Notes under the pieces: model-generated
Told to the model about the DNA's origin: nothing
What the model saw: only the letters and a program-made list of their open reading frames with translations
The model's database searches: none
Program-made: the position numbers and the translations under genes
Assembly (NCBI RefSeq): GCF_019008365.1
Contig: NZ_JAHHUL010000005.1
Span: forward strand, 62,001 to 126,000
From: Phosphitispora fastidiosa
GTDB lineage: Bacteria > Bacillota > Thermincolia > Thermincolales > UBA2595
Direction of reading: 5' to 3'
Length of the DNA stretch: 64,000 bases
Part shown: positions 51,639 to 60,204 of the stretch, in pieces
How the letters are laid out: each line of letters begins with the position of its first letter
Position numbering within the stretch: position 1 is the first letter of the stretch

Positions 51639-53675
51639 CTATCTGGCAAAAATAAGTAAGGTTACCAGCGTCACAAAAATATACGCCAAATATAAATGGA
51701 TACTCCCTGATTGCAATACCCTGATTTTATCCGAAACCTTTATTAGAGTTCGGGTTACCGGACTATAAATGGTGTCTTCAAACACAGGTTTAATTGACGC
51801 CTTATATTTTATAGCGCTGGTGAAATACGGCTCCTGACTGTATTCTTTCTGAATTTCACGCCTCGGCTGAAATATTTTGCGGAAGATAATCCGAATAGGT
51901 TTGGAAAAAGAAGTTGCACTATATTCCATTTTGGAAGAAAGATTCATGCCACAGTTCCAGGTTTCGTCTACCCTTACTGAACCACCCTTGCCGATGGCCC
52001 GGAACACTAAGAATATCAATAAGGTCGCCGCAGCCAAAACAATCAGCAAACTCAGGGGAGAAATCCCGGTTTGAGGTTCCAGTACCGGTAATACATTAAT
52101 CCAGTGATACCCGCCCATGAGAGGCAGTGTTTCGACTCCCAGCAAGGATTTTGTAACAGGACTTAAAAGGCTGATAATTAATATAGGGCCGACCCCAAAA
52201 ACGAAACAAAGCAGAGCCAAAAGTCCCATCCCCAGCCTCATACTGACAGGAACTTCCCTGGCGTTTTCCGCATTAGCGCTCCTTGGCAGGGCCAAAAACT
52301 GAATTCCAAACGCTTTCACAAAACACGTCGCCGCTAATGCTCCCGTTAAGGCAAGGGCGGCCCCGCAAAGCGGTCCTAAAATATTCAAGGAGGGGGACAG
52401 GCTTCCTGAACCTAGCATTAACAGTGATTGAAATGTAAGCCATTCACTGACAAAACCGTTAAACGGGGGTATCGCTGATATGGATATGGAGCCAATCAAA
52501 AAGAAGAAACCTGTCCAGGGCATCCTCTTCAAGAGACCTCCCAGTTTTTCTATATCTCTGGTGCCTGTTGCAAAATGAATCGAACCGGCGCCAAGAAAAA
52601 GCAGCCCTTTAAATATGGCATGATTAAATACGTGAAATAATGCGGCCGTCAAACCTACCATGGCCATTTTATTATCACCATTGCCAATAAAAACAAGGGA
52701 TGCTCCAAGGCCGATTAATATAATGCCAATGTTTTCAACACTGTGATAAGCAAGTAAACGTTTAATATCGTGTTCCATCAGAGCATACATTACGCCTAAC
52801 AATGCGGAGATACTGCCTATGACCAGGATAAGCACCCCCCACCAAACAGAACCGCCGCCCAGTATCTCAATGACTACCTTTACAAAACCGTAAATTGCTG
52901 TTTTTATCATTACCCCTGACATGATTGCCGACACATTGCTTGGCGCAGCCGGGTGAGCTCTGGGCAGCCATATATGCAGTGGCACTATCCCGGCTTTGGT
53001 GCCGAAACCAAGGGTTACCAGGAGAAATATTATTGTTTTAAGCCGCAGCGGAAGAGCACGGCCTGCTTCAGCGTACTGTAAAAAGCTGAAACTGCCGGCC
53101 TCCTTATATAGCAGCATAAAGGCCGCAATAATAAACAATGTGCCAATATGGGTCATCACTAAATAAATGAACCCGGCTTTTCTTACACTTAAATTACAGT
53201 GATCATAAACCACCAGAAAATAAGATGAAAGTGACATTAACTCCCAGAAAAACACGAACATCAAGGCATTGTCACTGGCCACCAGGGCAATCATGGAAAA
53301 TATAAACAGATTATATAATAATCCCAAAAAACCGATATTATGTTTTCCAATATATTCGGTAACATAGCCATAAGAAAAGACAGATACTGAGAGACAAATT
53401 ACAGATATCACAGTAATAAAGAAAGCCGCCAGGGGACCAATCGTAAATCCCAGCCCTACACTTAACAATGACCAGGGCAGCATAAAATGCGCCGGTGTCC
53501 CGGTTGATAACACCATTATGCCAAGAGCCAATCCGCTTAGGGCGGCAATATTGGAGCAGGTGAATCCCAGAATAATGCTTAATTTAGGCTTTTTTTGACA
53601 TGCAAAAGAAAACAGGCCCCCTAGTAACGGGAGGCCCATCGTGATTAAAAACAGGCTTCGGGTTAGACTGGACAT
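51639..53675 (-). CDS. Membrane antiporter-like subunit of hydrogenase (HyfB type, NuoL-like)
   Basis: A 678-residue subunit with about 15-16 helices and a C-terminal extension. FGTKAGIVPLHIWLPRAHPAAPSNVSAIMSG is the conserved NuoL/M helix pair with essential Lys and His, and EHDIKRLLAYHSVENIGII is the second. The last 130 residues include a soluble, Cys-containing stretch (DETWNCGMNLS), as seen in HyfB. It is the first gene of the operon; the promoter is about 50 bp upstream and the start follows a modest GAGGCG site. Confidence 0.92.
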   Translation of the reverse strand: MSSLTRSLFLITMGLPLLGGLFSFACQKKPKLSIILGFTCSNIAALSGLALGIMVLSTGTPAHFMLPWSLLSVGLGFTIGPLAAFFITVISVICLSVSVFSYGYVTEYIGKHNIGFLGLLYNLFIFSMIALVASDNALMFVFFWELMSLSSYFLVVYDHCNLSVRKAGFIYLVMTHIGTLFIIAAFMLLYKEAGSFSFLQYAEAGRALPLRLKTIIFLLVTLGFGTKAGIVPLHIWLPRAHPAAPSNVSAIMSGVMIKTAIYGFVKVVIEILGGGSVWWGVLILVIGSISALLGVMYALMEHDIKRLLAYHSVENIGIILIGLGASLVFIGNGDNKMAMVGLTAALFHVFNHAIFKGLLFLGAGSIHFATGTRDIEKLGGLLKRMPWTGFFFLIGSISISAIPPFNGFVSEWLTFQSLLMLGSGSLSPSLNILGPLCGAALALTGALAATCFVKAFGIQFLALPRSANAENAREVPVSMRLGMGLLALLCFVFGVGPILIISLLSPVTKSLLGVETLPLMGGYHWINVLPVLEPQTGISPLSLLIVLAAATLLIFLVFRAIGKGGSVRVDETWNCGMNLSSKMEYSATSFSKPIRIIFRKIFQPRREIQKEYSQEPYFTSAIKYKASIKPVFEDTIYSPVTRTLIKVSDKIRVLQSGSIHLYLAYIFVTLVTLLIFAR

Positions 53676-53722
53676 CTTATTTACGCCTCTTATTCATTTT
53701 GAATTTCAGAAAACATGCTTTT

Positions 53723-53750
53723 ATTTTATCACTTTCGCCACTGTTATCAA
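53723..53750 (-). promoter_or_regulatory. SigmaA-like promoter for the hydrogenase operon
   Basis: On the minus strand TTGATA (53745-53750) and TAAAAT (53723-53728) are separated by 16 bp. A transcript would begin about 40 nt before the hyfB start codon. Of the 53676-54012 gap the rest is AT-rich. Confidence 0.5.
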
Positions 53751-53756
53751 AACAGC

Positions 53757-53782
53757 ATACTTGTCTAAATTTTGACAAGTAT
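53757..53782. promoter_or_regulatory. Palindrome just upstream of the hydrogenase promoter
   Basis: ATACTTGTC and GACAAGTAT, separated by eight bases, form a perfect 9-bp inverted repeat that ends next to the -35 hexamer. The position, about -50 to -65 from the predicted start, fits an activator site; the protein is unknown, though the AraC-like gene lies 250 bp away. Confidence 0.5.
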
Positions 53783-53883
53783 AGTCATGCTATCCGATAT
53801 TAGTATATTATGACCGATTTCCTCGGCTTTTTATAAAATATACTCATCATCTCTTGATATCCTATATGTCGATATTAAAACAC

Positions 53884-53915
53884 TAAAAAAACGGCGAGCA
53901 ATACAGACCGCCGTT
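53884..53915 (-). terminator. Terminator after the AraC-like gene
   Basis: On the minus strand AACGGCG pairs with CGCCGTT around a 12-base loop and TTTTTT follows. It lies about 100 bp after the AraC stop codon. Confidence 0.7.
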
Positions 53916-54012
53916 CGTCGTATAAGCCGCAGCAAGCGTTGGGGTGCTCCTTAGCGTTGCCCAATTTATGCTACAATAATATTATCGACTACTTTTAGGA
54001 TGATTATTCCAT

Positions 54013-54702
54013 TTACACTATAGGATATTCACACCTAGTAACCCTGGACTTGAGGTTTCTGTACTCTGCCGGAGGCATTCCGATTTTATTCTTAAATATT
54101 CTTCCAAAATATTTTTCATCTGGATATCCCACTTCCCAAGCCACTTGTTTTACCGGTATTGTTATATTAGAAGCCAATAATATTTTAGCTTTTTCTAATC
54201 TAAAATCAATCAAATATTGTTTTATACTTTTACCTGTCGTCTTTTTAAAAACCTTACTCAAGTAATACATGTTAAAGTTAACTTCATTAGATATTTCTTC
54301 CAAACTAATTTCCTTTGAATAATTCTTTTCAATGTAATTAGTAATAAAATTCACTATTTTTGAATGTTTGCAAATCGGCTCAATCAGTTTAATATAATTT
54401 TTAAATATATCACTCCTTATCCAACTACAAAATTCAATTTTATTGTTAAATTCGTGGAATTTACGCAAAAATCTAAAGTCTTCCCTAATAACATCACCAC
54501 AGTAGGGCAAAATATCTTTAATTTCAGACGAAATCCCCATTATTAATTCTACAGTTCTAATCACCACAGCTTCAGTGTTGCAAACGTTGGAACTTATTTC
54601 TGAACAAAAAAGTTCCAATAAATCGTCAGCACCCTCTAGATCTCTAAGACGAATCTTTTCTAAAAGTTGCCGTTCGCTGACTTTAACCAACTCTAGACTC
54701 AT
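54013..54702 (-). CDS. AraC family transcriptional regulator
   Basis: About 229 residues. The C-terminal 100 residues form a double helix-turn-helix AraC/XylS domain: ISLEEISNEVNFNMYYLSKVFKKTTGKSIKQYL and, for the second helix, VAWEVGYPDEKYFGRIFKNKIGMPPAEYR. The N-terminal 120 residues are helical with no recognised ligand domain. AraC members usually activate nearby promoters; the hydrogenase operon lies just downstream on the same strand with a palindrome before its promoter. The start at 54702 follows GGGAGGT at a ten-base distance; an upstream frame to 54795 has no ribosome binding site. Its base composition is more AT-rich than its neighbours. Confidence 0.85.
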   Translation of the reverse strand: MSLELVKVSERQLLEKIRLRDLEGADDLLELFCSEISSNVCNTEAVVIRTVELIMGISSEIKDILPYCGDVIREDFRFLRKFHEFNNKIEFCSWIRSDIFKNYIKLIEPICKHSKIVNFITNYIEKNYSKEISLEEISNEVNFNMYYLSKVFKKTTGKSIKQYLIDFRLEKAKILLASNITIPVKQVAWEVGYPDEKYFGRIFKNKIGMPPAEYRNLKSRVTRCEYPIV

Positions 54703-54836
54703 TGTTGAAGATACCTCCCGTTTATGCCTATTTTGTTTGAAAGTAACTGATTGGAAGAACTTCGGTTTCAAATGGAATATAGCCCCATTCGTCACAGACC
54801 AGCAAATTCAGCTTACCTTGAAAGGTCATGAAATTT

Positions 54837-55094
54837 TCAAAGCCAGCCCCTCTTGGGTACAAATTCCAGCGGCATTTGGCGTTCCGGTTTCGGATATAGG
54901 ATAATTATTTCTCTTACTACATGATAACCTTTTGGGGCGAAGTTTGAAATATTTTGTCCTTCAATAAACAAAAATGATGCTTTAGCGGTTGTAATGTTTC
55001 CTGTATTGCTATCTAAATCGAATTTCCGCTTAGGTGCAATTTTACAGGTAATCTGGCCACCTTGAAGATCTGAAAAGATATATCCTGATCCCAT
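54837..55094 (-). CDS. Short hypothetical protein, doubtful gene
   Basis: An 85-residue frame not recognised as any family. It contains SDLQGGQITCKIAPKRKFDLD and a beta-rich GYHVVREIIILYPKP, without signal or membrane segment. No clear ribosome binding site precedes the ATG at 55094. It may be the tail of a lost gene, like other debris in this region, or a chance frame. Confidence 0.3.
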   Translation of the reverse strand: MGSGYIFSDLQGGQITCKIAPKRKFDLDSNTGNITTAKASFLFIEGQNISNFAPKGYHVVREIIILYPKPERQMPLEFVPKRGWL

Positions 55095-55745
55095 CGCTCA
55101 TTTCAAGCAGGTTGCAAAACAGCAGCAACTAAACGTTGATTTATAACTTAAATAGTATATTCAGCTTGTTAATTTTTAACCGGTTCTTTTTCCCTTCTGT
55201 TGCTGCTAACCCAAGGTGTCCAGCAAAAGACGGCTTATGCTGTCCATAAACTGACGGAAAAAGTGTCCAATCAGGCCCGGAATCGGGAGAGCTAAGAAAG
55301 CTCTCTCTCCTTAAATACCCCTAAGCTTTCGGAAGGTATAATCGGCGGGGGTTGAAGAAAAAGAAAAGTCTTTATGAAAAAGCTAAATCGTTATATCGGC
55401 TTTTTCATAAAGACTTTTGAGAATTTACCAAAAATATATAGGAATAAGACCGAATCTTTGCTGTTCTATAAGTCGTCACAACCTAAAACAGAAAGCAGGT
55501 CTTGTTCCTTATGGTCAGAATAGCAAAAAACAAGCAAAACACGGTGGCAAGCTGACGGAATTTGCGAAAACGATAAACAGAGAACAAACCACCAACCGTC
55601 CCCATACGTTAAGGATGATTGTATAAGAATCAGGTTTACTCGTAGAAATGGCAATCAGGGTAGACTTAGTTATCCATGCTCAAATAACTACTAAGAGTCA
55701 CCTGTTTTTTATTCAAAAAGCTTGCAAAGTCTATTGACAGCACAC
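55095..55745. other. 650-bp gene-poor stretch with IS21-like end and long hairpin
   Basis: No convincing gene was seen. Three TGTCC motifs at 55217, 55241 and 55264 recur at 23-24 bp steps, each followed by short A/G-rich sequence, a pattern like the repeated terminal sequences of IS21-family elements; no transposase is present. A perfect 20-bp inverted repeat lies at 55364-55418. The next 200 bases hold a short open frame that is not recognised. Confidence 0.4.
55364..55418. repeat. Perfect 20-bp inverted repeat with 15-base loop
   Basis: AAAAGTCTTTATGAAAAAGC at 55364-55383 is exactly complementary to 55399-55418. It contains T-rich and A-rich ends and could be a terminator or a remnant of an insertion sequence end. 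No gene stops close to it. Confidence 0.7.
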
Positions 55746-56138
55746 CTATAAAAGTTTTCGGCCTGCTTTTTTCTGCATATGCAAACGACTTAATACCCCC
55801 AATAATTTTGGCAGATTTAATGGCTGATTTAAAACATACGATGCTCCGAGCATTTTGGCCATTCTAAAGAGATTTATGTCCGGAGCGTGACCCCGCACGT
55901 TACCTAAGATAATTATTTGGATGCCGGGCCATTTAGACTTAATATCCATAATTACTTCTAGTCCATCTTTTTCAGGCATAAACAAAGCAACAATAACAAA
56001 GTCGACGGTTTCTGTACATCTCCGAAGCCCTTCTTTACCATTTTCGGCAACTAGAACTTCATGCCCGCAATTTATTAAGAAGTCCGAAATTAACTTTCTA
56101 ACTCCGGTATTTGATTCGATTACTACAATTTGAAACAT
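55746..56138 (-). CDS. Degenerate response-regulator receiver domain (pseudo-receiver)
   Basis: A 130-residue stand-alone receiver fold with typical spacing, VVIESN at the start, VALFMPEKDG in the middle and SYVLNQPLNLP near the end. The phosphorylation set is lost: the phosphoacceptor Asp is Ala51, the Thr/Ser is Gly79 and the Lys is Gln105. At the acidic pocket only Glu8 is retained (Ser9 in place of the second acid). It therefore cannot be phosphorylated in the usual way and probably works by protein interaction or has lost function. There is no output domain. The upstream winged-helix gene is 39 bp away on the same strand, so the two may act together. Confidence 0.8.
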   Translation of the reverse strand: MFQIVVIESNTGVRKLISDFLINCGHEVLVAENGKEGLRRCTETVDFVIVALFMPEKDGLEVIMDIKSKWPGIQIIILGNVRGHAPDINLFRMAKMLGASYVLNQPLNLPKLLGVLSRLHMQKKAGRKLL

Positions 56139-56177
56139 AATAAATTCCTCACTTTTTCAAAAAGGATAGGCCTCTAC

Positions 56178-56612
56178 TTAAAGGCTTGTATCTTTTTTCT
56201 TACTGTCATTTTGTGACTTCAAATAATATTTAGATGAATGCATGGATACATTTACCACTAAATTGGCTTTGGTTAGTTCCGTAAGCAATCCTTTAACCAA
56301 TTCACGAGAAATTCCAAAATGATCTGCTATTTCCTCGCCCGAATGTGGCGCTTTAGAGAGCAACCAGCAGATTGCTTTTTTTGCTCCTCTCTTTTTGAAA
56401 TTTCCGATCTTAGAAATATCGTGAATATCTATTGGAATATAATTGGTTTTATTTTGTGGCAGTGAAAATAAATTACTAGAAGTTATTATCTCTTGCATTT
56501 TTCCCATCTTCCAACCTTCCAAGATTTTATTAAAGAGAGTTGATAGTTTCACCTTTTGCACACTTTCCCAAAGGATTTCTGTAAGGTCCTTGGTCTTAAC
56601 TGTTTCAACCAC
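56178..56612 (-). CDS. Winged-helix DNA-binding protein, probably a regulator
   Basis: A 144-residue protein. The C-terminal half has a winged-helix pattern: KRGAKKAICWLLSKAPHSGEEIADHFGISRELVKGLL as helices 1-3 and then a beta wing with ANLVVNVSMHSSKYYL. The N-terminal half (MVETVKTKDLTEILWES) is helical without recognised ligand site. The start is a GTG after AAGG. It lies upstream of the degenerate receiver and downstream of the first TauE/SafE gene on the same strand, so it may regulate the methyltransferase island. Confidence 0.65.
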   Translation of the reverse strand: MVETVKTKDLTEILWESVQKVKLSTLFNKILEGWKMGKMQEIITSSNLFSLPQNKTNYIPIDIHDISKIGNFKKRGAKKAICWLLSKAPHSGEEIADHFGISRELVKGLLTELTKANLVVNVSMHSSKYYLKSQNDSKKKDTSL

Positions 56613-56744
56613 ATCTTTGCCTTGGTATTGTCTTCAAGGTTTGTTCCTTCCCCTAATCCCAGCTCATTATTTATTGGCATTATATTCTAATATAATAATG
56701 TTAGTGGTATAAAAACTTCCTTTTTATACCTTGATACATAGAAT

Positions 56745-57575
56745 TCATCTAGCCACCATTTCAACTATCAATTTCGCTGAAATTAGAAGTAAAATAACCC
56801 CATAGATACTTTTTACCCACGCTGGCTTAGCTTTTTTAGCCATAAAATTACCGCCTAACTGGGACCCAATTGCGACCGCTACTACCAGCCACAACATTAG
56901 CCAAGTAAACACCTGACCCCCGGCCATGTGGCCCAAGTATCCAGAAAACGAAGAAAAGGTAACTACAAAAGCTGTGGTTGCTGCTGCCTGTTTAGTAGGA
57001 TACCCCATAGTCATCAGGACCGGAGCAACAATAAATCCGCCCCCTACCCCCAAAAGCCCTCCCAGGAAACCAATACCCGCTCCCAAAGCGCCTCCAAAAA
57101 GCATTCTCTTTCTTATTGGCATCAAAATTTCTGTCCCAGTTTCATCCAACGGAGGCCTTTGCTGCAAGGTTTCAACGGCTACATCGGTAGCCACCAAATA
57201 TTTTTTTTGCCAAAAAGGCCTTAATACATCATTGAGTATCTTAAGCGCAGCAGCTAACACAGCGACAGTGAAGAAAATAATTAAGAACTTATTTGACACA
57301 AATTTTGTAACATAAGCACCTACAGGTGCCAGCAGCATTGCCATCAGTCCCATCGGCCAGGAACCCTGATAATCTACCAACCTAGCCCGGTGGTAAGGAA
57401 TAAGTACTAGTAAGGTGTTCAAGCCGTTCAAAAGTAACCCCAATGGAATCGCCATCTGTTTTAAATCCAGGCCAGCCCACTTCAGCATGGGAACATAAAC
57501 CATGCCACCACCTAGGCCAAGCATGGCAAACACGAACGATGTCACTAGAACAATTATAAATAGAACGGCGCTCAT
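56745..57575 (-). CDS. TauE/SafE family permease, first copy
   Basis: A 276-residue permease with about eight membrane helices. The repeated TauE signature is seen as LGLGGGMVYVPML near the N-terminus and FLGGLLGVGGGFIVAPVLM in the second half. The family moves small anions, known cases including sulfite, sulfoacetate and other organosulfonates or acids. It follows the UroD-type methyltransferase gene by 67 bp on the same strand. A second, different TauE/SafE gene is at 60.9 kb, so the island has one at each side. The anion here is unknown. Confidence 0.85.
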   Translation of the reverse strand: MSAVLFIIVLVTSFVFAMLGLGGGMVYVPMLKWAGLDLKQMAIPLGLLLNGLNTLLVLIPYHRARLVDYQGSWPMGLMAMLLAPVGAYVTKFVSNKFLIIFFTVAVLAAALKILNDVLRPFWQKKYLVATDVAVETLQQRPPLDETGTEILMPIRKRMLFGGALGAGIGFLGGLLGVGGGFIVAPVLMTMGYPTKQAAATTAFVVTFSSFSGYLGHMAGGQVFTWLMLWLVVAVAIGSQLGGNFMAKKAKPAWVKSIYGVILLLISAKLIVEMVAR

Positions 57576-57642
57576 TCGCTTTGCACCCTTTCCTCCTCTG
57601 GTTTTGCGTCAAAATAAGCTTCATTAAGTATACTTATTAATC

Positions 57643-58755
57643 CTAGCCCTTACTTGCGAGTGGATAGCTGCCGTATTTATGAGTAGCATCAACCCAGGCC
57701 TTAAAGTGTTTATTAGATGTATCCGGCAAAATCTGACAGCTTGGAGCCATGAAATAACCCAGTCCCGGCGTACCAATAGTTTCAATGGCTTCCTTTACAT
57801 GTTGATCAATTTTTTCTACAGGACCAGAAACGATCGGATTAGCGCCATGGACGATAATACCAGCAGGTACTTTCAATTTCTCTATTATATTTTCCTTAAT
57901 CCATTGGGGGTCATGTTTCTCATCTAGGTGTATTCCCGCTACCCCCGCTTCTTTAACCAGTTTTTCCAGGAGCTGGTACGATTTAGGACCTTTAAAATTG
58001 CCATGAATGTGCAGATAAGTTTTCTGTCCAAATTCTTTTTTTACCATCGCTACAGTATCAGCGATGTAAGGCAGAATGAAACGCTCGCCCATCTTAGGAG
58101 ACATTAGATCGGTTCCAAAATGATCTCCCAGATAGCAAAAACTGTTACAGCCGGCTTCATATTGAGCTCTAATCCAATCCTTGCAAAACTCGGTAGCTAC
58201 ACGGCACATCTCATCTACCAATTCAGGCACTTCCATGGCATCAATGGTCAAATCTTCCAATTTACGAAACAAAATGTTGGCAGCAGTAATTCCTGTGTAA
58301 TAGCTGGCAAAAATCGGGGTATGGTCGCCTACTTCTTTAGACACGATCTTGATAGACTCAAGCGCTCCCCTGCAGCGTCCATCTTTCAAAGGGTCAAGAG
58401 GAAGTTTTTTCTTAACTTCCGACCAGTCCTCTCTTTTCTCAACCGGTGGTTTCTTAATACTCACACTCACCCCAAATTTTTCTGGGATTTCCAGAACTCC
58501 TCCCAGCACCGGAACACCAAAGCCATGGTCGGTATAGGTGCCAAATGCCAGGTCATAATCCACTTCTTTCAGAGAAGTTAAGATGGCGTCCGCTACTTTT
58601 TCTCCGTCCATGTCGGTTTGAGTTGTTATGTCGCTTAGCTTCCAGCCCTTGGCATAGATGGCCTGGGCCATAATGCGCGGGAATACTGGCATCACATCAG
58701 GTTCTTGAAATGAATCCACCGCAGCCAATCGTTCTTTTTTAGTCATCGTTTTCAT
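57643..58755 (-). CDS. UroD-fold (MtaA/CmuA-type) corrinoid methyltransferase
   Basis: A 370-residue member of the uroporphyrinogen decarboxylase superfamily that is not HemE: it lacks the MRQAGRYLPEY substrate motif. It has the zinc-site pattern of methyltransferases, YLHIHGN (His-x-His) near residue 250 and the later Cys in APSCQILPD near 345. Relatives such as MtaA and CmuA move methyl groups between a substrate or coenzyme and a corrinoid protein. It is the upstream partner of the first TauE/SafE gene and the downstream neighbour of a corrinoid-cap protein. The methyl donor cannot be deduced. Confidence 0.82.
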   Translation of the reverse strand: MKTMTKKERLAAVDSFQEPDVMPVFPRIMAQAIYAKGWKLSDITTQTDMDGEKVADAILTSLKEVDYDLAFGTYTDHGFGVPVLGGVLEIPEKFGVSVSIKKPPVEKREDWSEVKKKLPLDPLKDGRCRGALESIKIVSKEVGDHTPIFASYYTGITAANILFRKLEDLTIDAMEVPELVDEMCRVATEFCKDWIRAQYEAGCNSFCYLGDHFGTDLMSPKMGERFILPYIADTVAMVKKEFGQKTYLHIHGNFKGPKSYQLLEKLVKEAGVAGIHLDEKHDPQWIKENIIEKLKVPAGIIVHGANPIVSGPVEKIDQHVKEAIETIGTPGLGYFMAPSCQILPDTSNKHFKAWVDATHKYGSYPLASKG

Positions 58756-58782
58756 TATCGTAAAACCCCCTTCGAATTTAAA

Positions 58783-59238
58783 TTAAGACTTTTTTGTTGA
58801 ATCCGCCTGTTTCTTACACGGAAGCCCAACCTGCGCCCGCAGTCCTTCCGAACACTCATCAATCAACAGTAACAGATTTTCGCCTTTAAGACCTTCCGCT
58901 TTCGCCACAAACTCAACCAAGTACTCTCCCAACACGAAAAGTTCGCCGTCTCCCTCCCAAACGGCAATATCTTCCGCAATCGGTTCATCTTGGTATTCCG
59001 CTTGTAAAGCTTGTAATACCGGGTCCAGAGCTTTCATAGACCCCATTACCTCAGGAAAGCCATATTCCTCATCCTGCATAAGCATGCCCACCTCCCTTAA
59101 GGCAGGTACCAATGCTTCACTCATTATTTCTTCACTAGAAATATCCCCTGCCAGAGCCTCACGAAAAATTTCTGCCGTATTAATGTTCCCTTTAACAACA
59201 GCTTCCTTTAATTGCTCTAATATTTCCTTTGTGTTCAT
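58783..59238 (-). CDS. Corrinoid-protein cap domain without the B12-binding domain
   Basis: A 151-residue protein. Residues 1-80 match the helical cap domain of methyltransferase corrinoid proteins (EQLKEAVVKGNINTAEIFREAL, ALVPALREVGMLMQDEEYGFPEVMGSMKAL). The rest, which should hold the DxHxxG and Rossmann fold, is instead an acidic stretch (ELFVLGEYLVEFVAKAEGLKG) with no B12 motif. The reading frame is intact with a GGAGG site, and neighbours are 27 and 52 bp away, so it looks like a real gene. It could act as an assembly factor, a partner for the corrinoid protein or a decoy. Nothing else like it is known to me. Confidence 0.6.
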   Translation of the reverse strand: MNTKEILEQLKEAVVKGNINTAEIFREALAGDISSEEIMSEALVPALREVGMLMQDEEYGFPEVMGSMKALDPVLQALQAEYQDEPIAEDIAVWEGDGELFVLGEYLVEFVAKAEGLKGENLLLLIDECSEGLRAQVGLPCKKQADSTKKS

Positions 59239-59290
59239 GCCAATGCCTCCTTTATTCTAGATTCACCGTCGTTACTGCAAAGCCTTTCTC

Positions 59291-60157
59291 CTATCCATTT
59301 TTCTTACTTTTTCGGTAAGCAGACAACCAGTTCCTTGCATTTTCGTCCGTACCCTTACACAGGTCCGCAGCAAGGATGGTCTTTTTCACTTGTTCTTCAA
59401 GTGGATTTGTAATCGGACAAGTCAGTCCGCTGTATATGGCCATTGCCATAAAAGTAGAATTAATTGAAGGACGATCAGGCAGGCCAAACGAAATATTACT
59501 GGCACCCAACGTAATATTTACGCCAAACTGCTTGATAATCTCTTCAATAGACTTCATTACTATTAAGCCTGCATCCTCTTCAGTTCCCATTGACAAGGCC
59601 AACGGGTCAATTATTATATTCTCAACAGAAATACCTTCTATTTCCGCCCGTTTAATAATTTTTTCGGCTAGAAACAGCCGCTTATCCACAGTTTTGGGAA
59701 TTCCTTCGTTGTCCAGCGTTAATCCAATTACCGCCGCACCATGTTCGGCAATGAGGGGCAGAATATTGCGCAGCTTGTCTTCCTCTGCATTAACGGAATT
59801 AACCAGGGCTTTTCCGTCATAAACTTTCAGGGCCGCCTCTAAAGCTTTAAAACTAGCGGTGTCTATGCAGAGAGGAACATCAGTTACTTCCCTAATGACT
59901 TTTATCAAGTCTACTAACAAAACAGCTTCGTCCACACCTGGAACTCCGGCATTAACATCCAGAATTGCTGCACCTGCTTCAACCTGCGCCACTGCGTCCT
60001 GCCGAACTGTGTCAAAGTTGCCCTCTTTCAGTTCCGTCTGTAGCCTCTTTCGCCCAGTGGGATTTATCCGTTCGCCTATTATAGTTGTTGGCATGCTCCG
60101 TGCAATTGTTACTTCGCGCGATGCCGAACTTATCGTTGTTTTAGCCTCTTGTGCCAA
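59291..60157 (-). CDS. Methyltetrahydrofolate:corrinoid methyltransferase (MtrH/AcsE-like)
   Basis: A 288-residue pterin-binding TIM-barrel protein of the DHPS-like family. IIGERINPTGRKRL near residue 26 is the signature of the methyl-pterin type. Conserved acidic and Asn residues are seen in ILDVNAGVPG, VPLCIDTASF, NSVNAEE, IDPLALSMG and LGASNISFGLP. It should transfer the methyl group from the corrinoid protein to tetrahydrofolate (or reverse), linking the island to the Wood-Ljungdahl methyl branch. The start is TTG after GGGAAG. It is 47 bp after the corrinoid protein gene. Confidence 0.88.
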   Translation of the reverse strand: MAQEAKTTISSASREVTIARSMPTTIIGERINPTGRKRLQTELKEGNFDTVRQDAVAQVEAGAAILDVNAGVPGVDEAVLLVDLIKVIREVTDVPLCIDTASFKALEAALKVYDGKALVNSVNAEEDKLRNILPLIAEHGAAVIGLTLDNEGIPKTVDKRLFLAEKIIKRAEIEGISVENIIIDPLALSMGTEEDAGLIVMKSIEEIIKQFGVNITLGASNISFGLPDRPSINSTFMAMAIYSGLTCPITNPLEEQVKKTILAADLCKGTDENARNWLSAYRKSKKNG

Positions 60158-60204
60158 GTTAATTCACTTCCCTTTCTTTTAATTAAATAGTTTCTGAACA
60201 GCCA

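Noticed and set aside
46178-53675. Interpretation as respiratory complex I
   Set aside because: The large subunit keeps all four nickel-ligand cysteines and the operon lacks NuoE, F, G, J and K-type separate subunits, so a hydrogenase is the better call.
57643-58755. Reading this gene as a second hemE
   Set aside because: It lacks the uroporphyrinogen-binding MRQAGR motif and has the HxH...C zinc pattern of methyltransferases, and it lies among corrinoid genes.
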